A stretch of DNA of 64,000 nucleotides from JACKII01 sp965222315 (GTDB lineage: Bacteria; Pseudomonadota; Alphaproteobacteria; Bin95). Location: assembly GCA_965222315.1 (NCBI GenBank), contig OZ244951.1, positions 1,116,001-1,180,000 of the forward strand. Direction: 5' to 3'. Positions 52,721 to 61,285 of the stretch are shown in pieces. The number at the start of each line of letters is the position of its first letter. The stretch's first letter is position 1. A program made the translations under genes and the position numbers. Below the pieces are notes generated by a model, which saw nothing but the letters and a program-made list of their open reading frames with translations, was not told where the DNA came from and did no database searches.

Positions 52721-54511
52721 ATGGCAGAAACCGCCGCCGCCCGCGATCCCGTCCTGTTCGAACTGTTCAAGAATGCGGTTCACTCCATCGCCGACGAGAT
52801 GGCGCTGACGGTGGTGCGCACCACCTATTCCGGCGTGTTGAAGGACAATATGGATTTCTCCACCGCCTTCTGCGCGGCGGACGGGCGGCTGGTGGCGCAG
52901 GGGCTGACCTTGCCTGGGCATTTGGGGTCGATCCCCAGCGCACTGGGCGCGGTGATCGACCGGTATGGCGACAGCATCCGGGAGGGCGATGTCTATTGCC
53001 TGAACGATCCCTACGAGGGTGGAATGCACCTGCCGGACCTGTTCGTCTTCCAGCCGATCTTTCATGAGGGCGTGCACGTGGCCTTCGCCGCCGTCATCTG
53101 CCATCACGTCGATACGGGCGGGCGGGTGCCGGGCTCGAATGCGGCGGATTCGACGGAGATCTATCAGGAGGGGCTGCGTATTCCGGCAAGCCGCCTCTAC
53201 GACCGGGGCGAGCCGAACGAGACGCTCTTCCGCATCATCGAAAAGAACGTGCGCGCGCCTACCCTCTATTTCGGTGACCTGCGCGCGCAACTCTCGGCCT
53301 GTCACATAGCGGAGACGCAGTTCCTGGACCTGATCGCCCGGCATGGCCGCGACGTGGTGCTGGACCTGATGGACAGGCTGATTGATTACGCCGAGCGCAT
53401 GGCGAAAGACGCCATCGCCAAGCTGCCGGACGGTAAGGTCAGTTTCGAGGACTGGATCGACGACGACGGCGTCGATCACGGCAAACCGATCCGCCTGTTC
53501 GTGACCATAACGAAAACCGGGGACCGCTTCCATGTGGACTGGACCGGCACGGCCCCGCAGGCGCGGGCGGCCATCAACAACACGCTCTCGTTTACCAAGG
53601 CCGCCAGCTACGCCGCGATCCGCTGCATTCTGGACGGCGACATCCCGACGAACGAGGGCTATTTCCGCTGCATCGACGTGACGGCGGAGCAGGGCACGGT
53701 CGCCTGGGGCGAGCTGCCTGCCGCCTGCGCCGCGCGGGGGTTGACCGGCTTCCGCATGGTCGACTGCCTGTTCGGCGCGCTGGCGCAACTGGTGCCGGAC
53801 AAGGTGTTTGCGGCCTCGGATGGCGGCAACACCGGCATTTCTGTCGGTGGGTATGACAAGGACCGCAAGCCTTTCATCTTCGTGGACTTCACCTGCGGCA
53901 CCTGGGGCGGCAGGCCCTGGGCGGATGGGCTCGACGGCAATTCCAACATCTACGCCAACATGGCGAGCCAGCCGGTTGAGGTGATTGAGGCGGAAAATCC
54001 ACTGGAGATCCTGGCCTATGAGTTCGTGACCGACCGCTGCGGCGCGGGCCAGTACCGAGGTGGCGCGCCCTACCGCCGGGACTACCGATTTACGGAGGCG
54101 GAGGGCGTGCTGCAAATCCGGGCGGACCGGCAGACGCACCGGCCCTATGGCCTTTATGGTGGCTATCCGGGCGAGCCCTCCGCCAACATCTGGGACCCGG
54201 AGGGCGAGGCCCGGCCAATGCCGCCCAAATTTACGGAGATCGTGAAGCGGGGCGAGGTGTTCCGGCACGAGGTCGCGGGCGCGGGCGGCTGGGGCGATCC
54301 GCTGGTCCGGGAGCCTGCTGCGGTGGCGCGGGACGTGCGGAATGAGATCATCAGCCGGGCTGCGGCGTTGGCTGATTATGGGGTCGTTCTGGCGGACAGT
54401 GGCTTTGCGGTGGACGAGGCTGCGACGGCGGTGGAGCGGGAGCGCCTGTGCGCGGCCCGGGGCTGGCGCGAAACCCCGGTCGTGCTGTGGGAGAAGCCAG
54501 GTTCGGCATGA
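52721..54511 (+). CDS. hydantoinase B/oxoprolinase family subunit (HyuB type), orphan
   Basis: A 596-residue member of the HyuB family. Such proteins usually pair with an ATP-dependent HyuA subunit to hydrolyse or carboxylate cyclic imides, oxoproline or ketones. The sequence has DPVLFELFKNAVHSIADEMA, VVRTTYSGVLKDNMDFSTAF in pieces, NDPYEGGMHLPDLFVFQPIF in pieces, ICHHVDTGGRVPGS with likely metal-binding residues, and the late AGAGGWGDPLVREP. The ATG at 52721 is the family start; the upstream frame is not. No hyuA is adjacent, so the reaction is unassigned. It is divergent from the tct operon. Confidence 0.82.
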   Translation: MAETAAARDPVLFELFKNAVHSIADEMALTVVRTTYSGVLKDNMDFSTAFCAADGRLVAQGLTLPGHLGSIPSALGAVIDRYGDSIREGDVYCLNDPYEGGMHLPDLFVFQPIFHEGVHVAFAAVICHHVDTGGRVPGSNAADSTEIYQEGLRIPASRLYDRGEPNETLFRIIEKNVRAPTLYFGDLRAQLSACHIAETQFLDLIARHGRDVVLDLMDRLIDYAERMAKDAIAKLPDGKVSFEDWIDDDGVDHGKPIRLFVTITKTGDRFHVDWTGTAPQARAAINNTLSFTKAASYAAIRCILDGDIPTNEGYFRCIDVTAEQGTVAWGELPAACAARGLTGFRMVDCLFGALAQLVPDKVFAASDGGNTGISVGGYDKDRKPFIFVDFTCGTWGGRPWADGLDGNSNIYANMASQPVEVIEAENPLEILAYEFVTDRCGAGQYRGGAPYRRDYRFTEAEGVLQIRADRQTHRPYGLYGGYPGEPSANIWDPEGEARPMPPKFTEIVKRGEVFRHEVAGAGGWGDPLVREPAAVARDVRNEIISRAAALADYGVVLADSGFAVDEAATAVERERLCAARGWRETPVVLWEKPGSA

Positions 54512-54656
54512 GGTAGGAACAGTGGGATTAACGGCGGGATAATTCCCTGCCGTTGGGATTAACCGACCGTTCAGCATTCAGCGCTATAGTGTCGCACCTG
54601 TGAACGGGACTGACAGGTTCCGGTCACAGGGTACAGGACATAGCGTGCCCGGAGGG

Positions 54657-54759
54657 ATCTACATCGCATCGACATTCGATCGACATTTCATCTACATCGG
54701 ATAAACCCGGCATCTACATTTCCCGGCCAAAATGTCGATGAATGTAGATAAATGTAGAT
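54657..54759. repeat. helically phased repeat array of ATCKACAT words, partly inverted
   Basis: Direct copies of ATCTACAT or ATCGACAT start at 54657, 54668, 54679, 54690 and 54712, with a degenerate unit at 54701, giving exact 11-bp steps. Reverse-complement copies (ATGTCGAT, ATGTAGAT, ATGTAGAT) start at 54732, 54742 and 54752, at 10-bp steps. The array lies in the 276-bp gap between the convergent HyuB-like and TauD-like genes. It resembles a multi-site binding region; its function is unknown. Confidence 0.85.
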
Positions 54760-54776
54760 GTTTTCCGGTTTTTTCC
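54711..54776 (+). terminator. inverted repeat plus T-rich tract after the HyuB-like gene
   Basis: CATCTACATTT (54711-54721) is perfectly complementary to AAATGTAGATG (54750-54760), and TTTTCCGGTTTTTT follows. The 28-nt loop is long for a terminator. It is formed by the inner units of the phased repeat array, so both readings overlap. Confidence 0.4.
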
Positions 54777-54787
54777 GAGGCGTTACA

Positions 54788-55657
54788 TCAGTATGGTTTG
54801 TCGCCCTGTAACTGTGTGCGATAGAGCAGGCGGCGGTCGGTCGCCTCGAAGGCGTCGCGGTGATGGATGACGGCCCGGTTGTCCCACATCAGCACGTCGC
54901 CGATGCGCCATTCCTGGCTCCAGACCGCGTCTGGGTCGTTGGCGGCGTCCCAGAGCGCGTCCAGCAGGGCCTCGCTCTCGTCCAGGTCCAGCCCCATGAG
55001 GTAGGCATTGCGGCGGCGGCCTAGGAACAGGCATTTGCGCCCTGTCTCTGGGTGCGTCCGCGCCACCGGGTGGATGGCGCCCGGCAGTTCGCGGGGGTCG
55101 GTCATACCCTCGAAACCCGCCCGGCGCTGGCCGGCGCTGTTGGTGGAGGCATCATGCTTGCACATAAGGCCGGCATCCACACGCGCGCGCAGATCGGCCG
55201 GCAGGTTCTCGTAGGTCCGGTACATGTTGGCAAAGTTGGTGTTGCCGCCCGCCGGCGGAACTTCCACGGAATACAGGATGGAGGCGGTTGGGCATTCGTC
55301 CTTGTAAGACATGTCCGTGTGCCAGACGGCCTCCCCGTAGCCGAGGGAACCGATGGGCTTGCCGTCCTGCTCAATATTCGACATGACCGCGACATAGGGG
55401 TGGTCCGGAATGTGGGGCTTGCCGGTCCAGGGGGTGACCGGCGCCTTGTCCATCTGGCCGAAACAGCCGCTGAACCGCTCCAACTGCTCCAGTGTCAGGG
55501 ACTGGCCGCGGAAGCGGATAACCAGATGGTCGAGCCAGGCGTTGCGGATGGCCTCTATCGTTGGAGCATCCAGCGGTTGGGAGAGGTCGACGGATTCGAT
55601 ATCCGCTCCAAGCGGCTTGCCGGAAGGGACAATTTTCATCTCTGTCAGGACGGTCAT
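54788..55657 (-). CDS. TauD/TfdA-family Fe(II)/2-oxoglutarate dioxygenase
   Basis: A 289-residue non-haem iron oxygenase that couples 2-oxoglutarate decarboxylation to hydroxylation of a substrate. The iron triad is His113 and Asp115 in VWHTDMSY and a distal histidine near 265 in WDNRAVIHHRDAF. The 2-oxoglutarate-binding arginine follows in RRLLYRTQ. Relatives act on taurine, phenoxyacetates or alkyl sulfates; the substrate here is not assigned. It is divergent from the ketopantoate-reductase-like gene with 97 bp between starts. Confidence 0.87.
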   Translation of the reverse strand: MTVLTEMKIVPSGKPLGADIESVDLSQPLDAPTIEAIRNAWLDHLVIRFRGQSLTLEQLERFSGCFGQMDKAPVTPWTGKPHIPDHPYVAVMSNIEQDGKPIGSLGYGEAVWHTDMSYKDECPTASILYSVEVPPAGGNTNFANMYRTYENLPADLRARVDAGLMCKHDASTNSAGQRRAGFEGMTDPRELPGAIHPVARTHPETGRKCLFLGRRRNAYLMGLDLDESEALLDALWDAANDPDAVWSQEWRIGDVLMWDNRAVIHHRDAFEATDRRLLYRTQLQGDKPY

Positions 55658-55754
55658 AACGGCGCGTTTCCAGCGGATTCTGTGAGAGTTCGCTGGAGTT
55701 TAGGCCATCGCTCCGCCAATCTCCAACCATCTCTGATCACAGATTGAGGCAACA

Positions 55755-56708
55755 ATGAAGATTGGCATTATCGGGGCGGGCGCGATGGGCTCCGTCTATG
55801 GCGCGCTGATGGCGGATGCGGGCCATGAGGTTTGGATGTTCGACAAGTGGCAGGAACACGTGGACGCCATGAACACAAGCGGCCTGCGGGTCGAGGGCGC
55901 GTCGGGCGACCGGGTGGCCAAGGTCAATGCCACCACGGACGCGGCGGCGGCAGGGCCGGTCGAACTCGCCATCGTCGCAACCAAGGGGCACGACACCGAA
56001 GCCGCGCTGGGCGGAGCGAAGGCGATGGTCGGGCCGGAGACCATGGTGCTGTCGCTCCAGAACGGCCTCGGCAACGTGGAACGCATTCAGGGGCTGCTGC
56101 CGGATCATGCAGGCGGGGTGCTGTGCGGCATCGCAGGCGGCTTCGGCGCCAGTATGCGGGGGCCGGGCCATGCGCATCACAATGGAATGGCCGCCATCAA
56201 CATTGCGGAGGCGGCCGGCGGCATGACCGATCGGCTGGAGCGTGCGGTGGAGGCATGGCGTTCCTCCGGTTTTACCTGCGACCCCTATGAGGACATCTGG
56301 CCGGTGGTCTGGAGCAAGCTGAACGCCAACATCGCGGTCAGCGCGTCCTGCTCCTTGTTCGGCCTGAAGACGGGGCAGGTGAAGGACAATCCCCACACCT
56401 GGGAATTGTCGAAGGCCTGCGTGCTGGAGGCGTCGGCCTGCGCGGCGGCGAATGGGATCAAGCTGCTTTACGACGACCCCGTGCAGTGGGTGAGCGACTT
56501 CGTCGACAAGATGCCGGACGCGCACCCCAGCATGTATCAGGATGTGATGGCGGGCCGCCGTTCCGAGATCGGCACGATCCATGGCGGCGTGGTGGATGAG
56601 GGCAAACGGCTGGGCGTGCCGACGCCGACCTGCGCCTTCATGGTGACGGCAGTGCGGGCGCTGGAAGAGAAAAGCCGCCGGCAGGGCGATGCCTACCAGC
56701 GGCATTAA
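55755..56708 (+). CDS. ketopantoate reductase family oxidoreductase (PanE/ApbA-like)
   Basis: A 317-residue NADPH-dependent 2-ketoacid reductase. The N-terminal Rossmann motif is GIIGAGAMGSVYGALMADAG. The middle has VLSLQNGLGNVERI, and the catalytic-domain segment is VVWSKLNANIAVSASCSL, with the lysine and asparagine typical of the family. Position in an accessory metabolic stretch rather than with panB/panC suggests a catabolic 2-ketoacid role, not pantothenate synthesis; this is inference. It converges on carD with 27 bp between stops. Confidence 0.85.
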   Translation: MKIGIIGAGAMGSVYGALMADAGHEVWMFDKWQEHVDAMNTSGLRVEGASGDRVAKVNATTDAAAAGPVELAIVATKGHDTEAALGGAKAMVGPETMVLSLQNGLGNVERIQGLLPDHAGGVLCGIAGGFGASMRGPGHAHHNGMAAINIAEAAGGMTDRLERAVEAWRSSGFTCDPYEDIWPVVWSKLNANIAVSASCSLFGLKTGQVKDNPHTWELSKACVLEASACAAANGIKLLYDDPVQWVSDFVDKMPDAHPSMYQDVMAGRRSEIGTIHGGVVDEGKRLGVPTPTCAFMVTAVRALEEKSRRQGDAYQRH

Positions 56709-56735
56709 TCACGCGGTGAGGGGAGGGAGGCAGCC

Positions 56736-57335
56736 TTAGGCGGCTGCTTCCTCGCTCTTGTCCTCGGTGGTTGCTTCGGCCGTGTCTTCCGTATCGTCGT
56801 CCTCGTCGGTCTCTTCGTCGGCGGGTGCAGCGACGGGGGAGGCGGCCATCAGGATCTCTTCAAGCTTCTCCTGCGCTTTCTCTTCCGAGACCTTGTCGAC
56901 GGCGGCCAGTTCGCGGACGAGGCGTTCCAGGGCAGACTGGTAGATCTGGCGTTCGCTGTAGGACTGGTCGGGCTGGTCGGCGTTGCGATAGAGGTCGCGC
57001 ACCACTTCGGCGACCTGCACCAGGCTGCCGGAGTTGATCTTCGCCTCATATTCCTGCGCGCGGCGGCTCCACATGGTGCGCTTGATCCGGACCTTGCCCT
57101 TCAGAGTCTTCAGCGCATCCTGCATGTCCTTCTTCGCCGCGAGGCCGCGCAGGCCGGCGGAATCGACTTTGCCGAGCGGGATGCGCAGCGTCATCTTTTC
57201 CTTCTCGAACTCGATCACAAGCATTTCCAGTTCCATCCCGGCGACTTCCCGCGTTTCGATCGCGGTCACCATGCCGACGCCGTGGGCCGGATAGACGACG
57301 TGATCGCCCGGTTTGAACTTTGCTTGTTTTGCCAT
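56736..57335 (-). CDS. carD: CarD/CdnL-family RNA polymerase-binding regulator
   Basis: Binds the RNA polymerase beta subunit and stabilises open complexes, chiefly at ribosomal promoters. The 199-residue protein has the N-terminal RNAP-interaction domain (FKPGDHVVYPAHGVGMVTAI, residues 7-26, through about 70) and a helical C-terminal DNA-binding domain (RTMWSRRAQEYEAKINSGSL through EKLEEILMAA). The last 30 residues are acidic and Thr/Ala/Glu-rich (ADEETDEDDDTEDTAEAT). Length is normal apart from that tail. In Caulobacter, CdnL supports growth-related transcription; the same is inferred. Confidence 0.9.
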   Translation of the reverse strand: MAKQAKFKPGDHVVYPAHGVGMVTAIETREVAGMELEMLVIEFEKEKMTLRIPLGKVDSAGLRGLAAKKDMQDALKTLKGKVRIKRTMWSRRAQEYEAKINSGSLVQVAEVVRDLYRNADQPDQSYSERQIYQSALERLVRELAAVDKVSEEKAQEKLEEILMAASPVAAPADEETDEDDDTEDTAEATTEDKSEEAAA

Positions 57336-57704
57336 ATTGCGGTGACCTTCGGTTGGTTGGGTTCACGGTTTTAAAGAGTGAGTCTGCGGCGCTGCGTGCC
57401 ATTTTTTTGGCTATTCGAACGGCTGGCCTACGCCGCTTTAGGGCGCAGTTTCCGTTCCCGCCGGTTGTCGGGCTCACTCCAGGTCGATGTCTTGAGATCG
57501 GTCCAGCTATTCAACGTCCAGTGCCATGAATTCGGCTGCTGTCATTTCGCTTCGCTGTGTGTCGTTTACTGTCATTCCGCTTTCACGTTGGCGAAATCGC
57601 CATGGACCATCATCAGATGCAACATATCTATAACACAAAACGGGGCCTGATTCCAGGCCCCGCCGTATACAATTTCCCACAGCATATTCAGGTGAGGGTA
57701 ACCA
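57336..57704. other. 369-bp intergenic region between carD and fdxA
   Basis: Both flanking genes are on the minus strand, so this is the fdxA 3' region followed by the carD promoter region. The only clear element is the fdxA terminator at 57634-57661. Several short frames exist on the plus strand but none has credible composition or similarity, and no confident carD promoter is visible. Confidence 0.5.
57634..57661 (-). terminator. rho-independent terminator of fdxA
   Basis: Minus-strand GGGGCCTG and CAGGCCCC (57654-57661 and 57642-57649) pair perfectly around a 4-nt loop and are followed by GTTTTGTG. It lies 43 bp after the fdxA stop. Confidence 0.75.
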
Positions 57705-58040
57705 CTAAGCCTCGCCAGGTGACGGGTCGAAGTGGTCCTTGAACTTGTTGGGTACGCCCTCCCAGTCCTTGGCATCGGCCGGCGGCTCGCCCTTGCGGGT
57801 AATGTTCGGCCATTCCTCCGAATACTGGCGGTTGAATTCCACCCATTCTTCCGCGCCCGGTTCGGTGTCCGGTTTGATGGCGTCGACCGGGCATTCCGGC
57901 TCGCATACGCCGCAGTCGATACACTCGTCGGGATGGATGACCAGCATGTTCGCCCCGACATAGAAGCAGTCGACAGGGCAAACCTCGACGCAATCCATAT
58001 GCTTACATTTAATGCAATCTTCGTTGACGATGTAGGTCAT
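57705..58040 (-). CDS. fdxA: ferredoxin FdxA (7Fe type)
   Basis: A small soluble electron carrier of 111 residues. Cysteines at 9, 12, 17, 21 and 25 (CIKCKHMDCVEVCPVDC) and at 40, 43, 46 and 50 (CIDCGVCEPEC) fit one [3Fe-4S] and one [4Fe-4S] cluster, the FdxA arrangement in which the second cluster motif is complete. The C-terminal half (WVEFNRQYSEEWPNITRKG) is the long FdxA extension. It is followed by a terminator. The partner reductase is unknown. The S4 gene lies upstream, 86 bp away. Confidence 0.93.
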   Translation of the reverse strand: MTYIVNEDCIKCKHMDCVEVCPVDCFYVGANMLVIHPDECIDCGVCEPECPVDAIKPDTEPGAEEWVEFNRQYSEEWPNITRKGEPPADAKDWEGVPNKFKDHFDPSPGEA

Positions 58041-58126
58041 CGGTGGCTCCTGGAAGACAGCGCTGGGGCCCTCGGAGGGCGCGCTTGAAACGGGAAGGAT
58101 TGGCCTAACGCTTTTGCCAGCCTAAA

Positions 58127-58444
58127 TCAATTGCACCGGGCTTGCGGAGCGCTTTCGTCGGCAGGCGACAGTTCGTCATAGAGCAGGCGCGCTTCCGCAG
58201 GCGGTCCCCGCCGTTCTCCCATACCCAGAACGCGGATGACGACCACGTCCCGGCCGCGGGGCAGGGTCAGCACGTCGCCGACACGGACGAGACGGCTGGC
58301 TTTTGAGATGACCTGCCGGTTGATGCGGATACGCTTCTTGGTGATGAGCGTGGTCGCAATCGCCCGGGTCTTGCAAAAGCGCGCATGCACCAGCCATTTG
58401 TCGAGGCGCAGGGCATCCGCCGTTTCCGGTTCTGCTACCGCCAT
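58127..58444 (-). CDS. S4-domain RNA-binding protein (Hsp15/HslR type)
   Basis: A 105-residue protein with one S4 domain, as in Hsp15, which rescues stalled 50S subunits carrying peptidyl-tRNA in E. coli. The core is RLDKWLVHARFCKTRAIATTLI in pieces, then RINRQVISKASRLVRVGDVLTL. The frame extends into the helicase gene, but ATG 58444 starts MAVAEPETADALRLDKWL and lies 4 bp after the helicase stop. A function paired with the helicase, on the same transcript, is inferred from spacing. Confidence 0.87.
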   Translation of the reverse strand: MAVAEPETADALRLDKWLVHARFCKTRAIATTLITKKRIRINRQVISKASRLVRVGDVLTLPRGRDVVVIRVLGMGERRGPPAEARLLYDELSPADESAPQARCN

Positions 58445-58448
58445 AGAG

Positions 58449-61085
58449 TCATGACGACCCTGCAATCGCGAGAGCGTCCCGCAGGCCTGCGAAGGGCAGG
58501 GGCGACGCAGGACCCGCGCTGGCGAAGGACGGGGTGGTTGGCTTGGATTGGCGCGCAGGCTTGGCATTCCGCTTGGACGCTTTGCCATCTACGGTTTTTG
58601 CAGAACGGGGCGGGCGCGCTTTCCGGGCTTCCTTGAACGCGCGGCGGGAGAACACCGGCTGGCCCTCCTCGTTTGCGGTTCCCGTGGGGAAGAACCGCAG
58701 GCGTTTCAGCAGTTTGGGCAGGTCCTCTTCGCTCATGCCCGCGAGGGTAGCGAGTGCAGCAGTTCCAGCAATGCTGCCATCGGCGGAGCCCCGGAACACC
58801 GCGGCGGTGAAGGCCTCCCACTTGTCCAGGCGGATGGCGTGCTGGCCGATCACGACATAGCCAAAGACACGGAGCCAGTCCGTATCGGTCTCCGGCGTGA
58901 CGGGCAGAATGGGTGCGCGCTCGGCCGGTGTTTCCCGTTCGCCAAAATAGAGCTGCCAGAGCAAAAGCCGCCAGCGCTGCCCCGCTCCCCGCATTAGTTG
59001 CGGGATGTAGAGGCTGTCGTGTCCGATGCGGATGCCCGGCTTGGTCAGGGCCTTGCGGTCTGTCTTGGTGAGGCTATCCAGGTCGCGCCGGGCGTCGCTG
59101 CGGGCGAGCACGCCTGCACCCTCCGCCAGCCGGTAGCCCAGGCCGCGGAGTGCCGGACTGCCGTCGAGCGCACGCACCGCGACCAGCGGGCCTAGCTTGC
59201 GTAGGACTTCTTCGTCCAGCCACGCTTGCAGGCGGTTGCGCAATGCCTGGCGGTGGCGGCTGTCGAGCAGGGCGCTGGAGATCGGCTCGACACAGGGCTT
59301 GAGCCAGTCCGAGCCCTTGATCAATACGCCCACCGGCTCACTGTTCCATGTCACGCGGTTGCCGTCGGCAAGCGCAAATTCCTTGTGCTTGGCCTGGGCC
59401 AGTTGCAGGACGCGGCCGTCGATCTCCTGGCGCAGGACGCGGTTGGCGGCGTTGAGCAAGGCGCGGCCGTCCTCGCCACGGTCGGCGGCCTCCGGTGTGA
59501 AGCGGAAGCCGGACAGAGCGCCGACATGCTCGCCTTCGACCATGACCTGGCCTTCGGGCGTGACGCCGCCGATCAACTCGTCGCCATCGCGCAGGCGGCG
59601 GACGAGCACGGCGGTGCGGCGATCGACAAAGCGCTGGGTCAGGCGGTCGTGCAGGGCGTCCGAGAGCGTATCCTCAATGGCGAGCGCCTGGCCGCGCCAG
59701 TGCTCCGGATCGTCAAGCCAGCCGGTGCGGTGAGCAATGTAGGTCCAGGTGCGGGTGCCCGCGATCCTTGCCATCAGCGTGTCGATATCGCCGTCGGTGC
59801 GGTTCAGGCGGTTGATGTGGCCTGCCACCCAATCGCTTGGCAGCTTGCCTTCCCCGTGGTCGGCGGCGCGGAAGCCGAAGATGCGGGCGAGCAGGCGGGT
59901 GTGCGAGTCCGTCAGCGTCTTGGAGAAGTCCGGCACCTGGCAGACATCCCAGAGCAGACGGACGGCGTCGTAGCCTTGAGCCCGGTCCTTGACGCTCTGC
60001 ATCTTGACGAGAGCTTCCAGGGTGCGCTGGTCGTCGGAGCGCCGGGCACGGCGGAGGAAGGCGTAGGGCGGCTTTTCCTCCAGCGTGCGCATCAGGCCAT
60101 CGACCGAGCGGAAATCCAGGTCGCTGTTCCGCCACATGAGGGAGCGGAGCGTTTCGAACTCGTGCGCTTCGACCTTCTCCACCAGTGATTCGTCCATGCC
60201 TTCGACGCCGGCGGTCGTGCCGAAGGTGCCGTCGGACATGTGCCGCCCGGCGCGCCCGGCAATCTGGCCGACTTCGCCTGGCAGCAGATCTCGGACGCGG
60301 TTGCCGTCATACTTGTGCAAGGCGGAGAAGGCGACGTGGCGCACGTCCATGTTCAGGCCCATGCCAATGGCGTCTGTCGCGACCAGGTAATCGACCTCGC
60401 CCGACTGGTACATGCCGACCTGGGCGTTCCGGGCACGGGGGCTGAGCGCGCCCATGACGACCGCGGTGCCGCCCCGCTGGCGGCGCACCAGTTCAGCGAT
60501 GCGGTAGACCTCTCCCGCCGAGAAGCCGACGATGGCGGAGCGCGGCGGCAGGCGGGTGACTTTCTTGTGGCCTGCATAGGAGAGGGTGGAGAAGCGGGGC
60601 CGCGTGATGAACTCGCAGCTTGGCACCAGCGCGCGGATCAGGTGGCGCGCTGTCTCCGAACCGAGGAACATGGTCTCGTTGTGGCCTCGCGCGTGCATCA
60701 GCCGTTCGGTGAAGACGTGGCCGCGCTCGGGATCTGCCGCCATTTGGACTTCGTCGATAGCCATGAAGTCGACCATGACGTCTAGCGGCATGCTCTCGAC
60801 CGTGCAGACATAGTATTTGGGGTTGGGCGGGATGATCTTTTCCTCGCCCGTGACCAGCGCGACCTGGCCGGAACCGCGTATCGCCACGATCTTGTCGTAG
60901 TTTTCGCGCGCCAGCAGGCGGAGCGGGAAGCCGATCATGCCCTTGTTGTGGGCCAGCATCCGCTCCACCGCGAGGAATGTCTTGCCGGTGTTGGTGGGGC
61001 CGAGGACAGCCAGAACGCGGCCACTCCCAGAGGATGGGGGGCTTCGGTATTCGTCGGTGGACCGCCCGGAACGGGGGTTATCCAT
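58449..61085 (-). CDS. Suv3-like superfamily 2 RNA helicase
   Basis: An 878-residue ATP-dependent helicase related to mitochondrial Suv3, the helicase of the RNA degradosome in mitochondria. Motifs: Walker A GPTNTGKT (29-36), Walker B-type IDEVQ (Asp111-Gln114 region), SAT-like LGSETAR (about 141-147) and motif VI QIAGRAGR (274-281). The long C-terminal half is Lys/Arg-rich near the end (KTVDGKASKRNAKPARQ). It is the first gene of a likely operon with the S4 protein 4 bp downstream. The role in RNA turnover is inferred from family. Confidence 0.87.
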   Translation of the reverse strand: MDNPRSGRSTDEYRSPPSSGSGRVLAVLGPTNTGKTFLAVERMLAHNKGMIGFPLRLLARENYDKIVAIRGSGQVALVTGEEKIIPPNPKYYVCTVESMPLDVMVDFMAIDEVQMAADPERGHVFTERLMHARGHNETMFLGSETARHLIRALVPSCEFITRPRFSTLSYAGHKKVTRLPPRSAIVGFSAGEVYRIAELVRRQRGGTAVVMGALSPRARNAQVGMYQSGEVDYLVATDAIGMGLNMDVRHVAFSALHKYDGNRVRDLLPGEVGQIAGRAGRHMSDGTFGTTAGVEGMDESLVEKVEAHEFETLRSLMWRNSDLDFRSVDGLMRTLEEKPPYAFLRRARRSDDQRTLEALVKMQSVKDRAQGYDAVRLLWDVCQVPDFSKTLTDSHTRLLARIFGFRAADHGEGKLPSDWVAGHINRLNRTDGDIDTLMARIAGTRTWTYIAHRTGWLDDPEHWRGQALAIEDTLSDALHDRLTQRFVDRRTAVLVRRLRDGDELIGGVTPEGQVMVEGEHVGALSGFRFTPEAADRGEDGRALLNAANRVLRQEIDGRVLQLAQAKHKEFALADGNRVTWNSEPVGVLIKGSDWLKPCVEPISSALLDSRHRQALRNRLQAWLDEEVLRKLGPLVAVRALDGSPALRGLGYRLAEGAGVLARSDARRDLDSLTKTDRKALTKPGIRIGHDSLYIPQLMRGAGQRWRLLLWQLYFGERETPAERAPILPVTPETDTDWLRVFGYVVIGQHAIRLDKWEAFTAAVFRGSADGSIAGTAALATLAGMSEEDLPKLLKRLRFFPTGTANEEGQPVFSRRAFKEARKARPPRSAKTVDGKASKRNAKPARQSKPTTPSFASAGPASPLPFAGLRDALAIAGSS

Positions 61086-61285
61086 CGGCGCCTCCGGCTA
61101 AGCGTTCGCTGCACTGCAGAATGGGGAGATTCCGTTAGGGTTGCAATGGCTGCCCGTAAAATCGCTGCGATAGACCGCGGCTGCGGGTTTAGGGCATACC
61201 CCTTGATCCTGGCACCCTTGCCGCCATATTGCTGCCAGACTTTGGGTGCTGGACCCTATTCCATGTTCATAACAGAGGACGTCGC

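Noticed and set aside
52607..54577. A 656-codon frame antisense to the HyuB-like gene
   Set aside because: No motif and complete overlap with a conserved family protein on the other strand.
54657..54759. CRISPR array
   Set aside because: The units are 8-bp words at 10-11-bp spacing with no spacers of 30 or so bases, and some are inverted; no cas gene is present.
57360..57640. Small plus-strand genes in the carD-fdxA gap
   Set aside because: The frames of 60-90 codons have no ribosome-binding site or recognisable similarity and lie over the carD promoter region.
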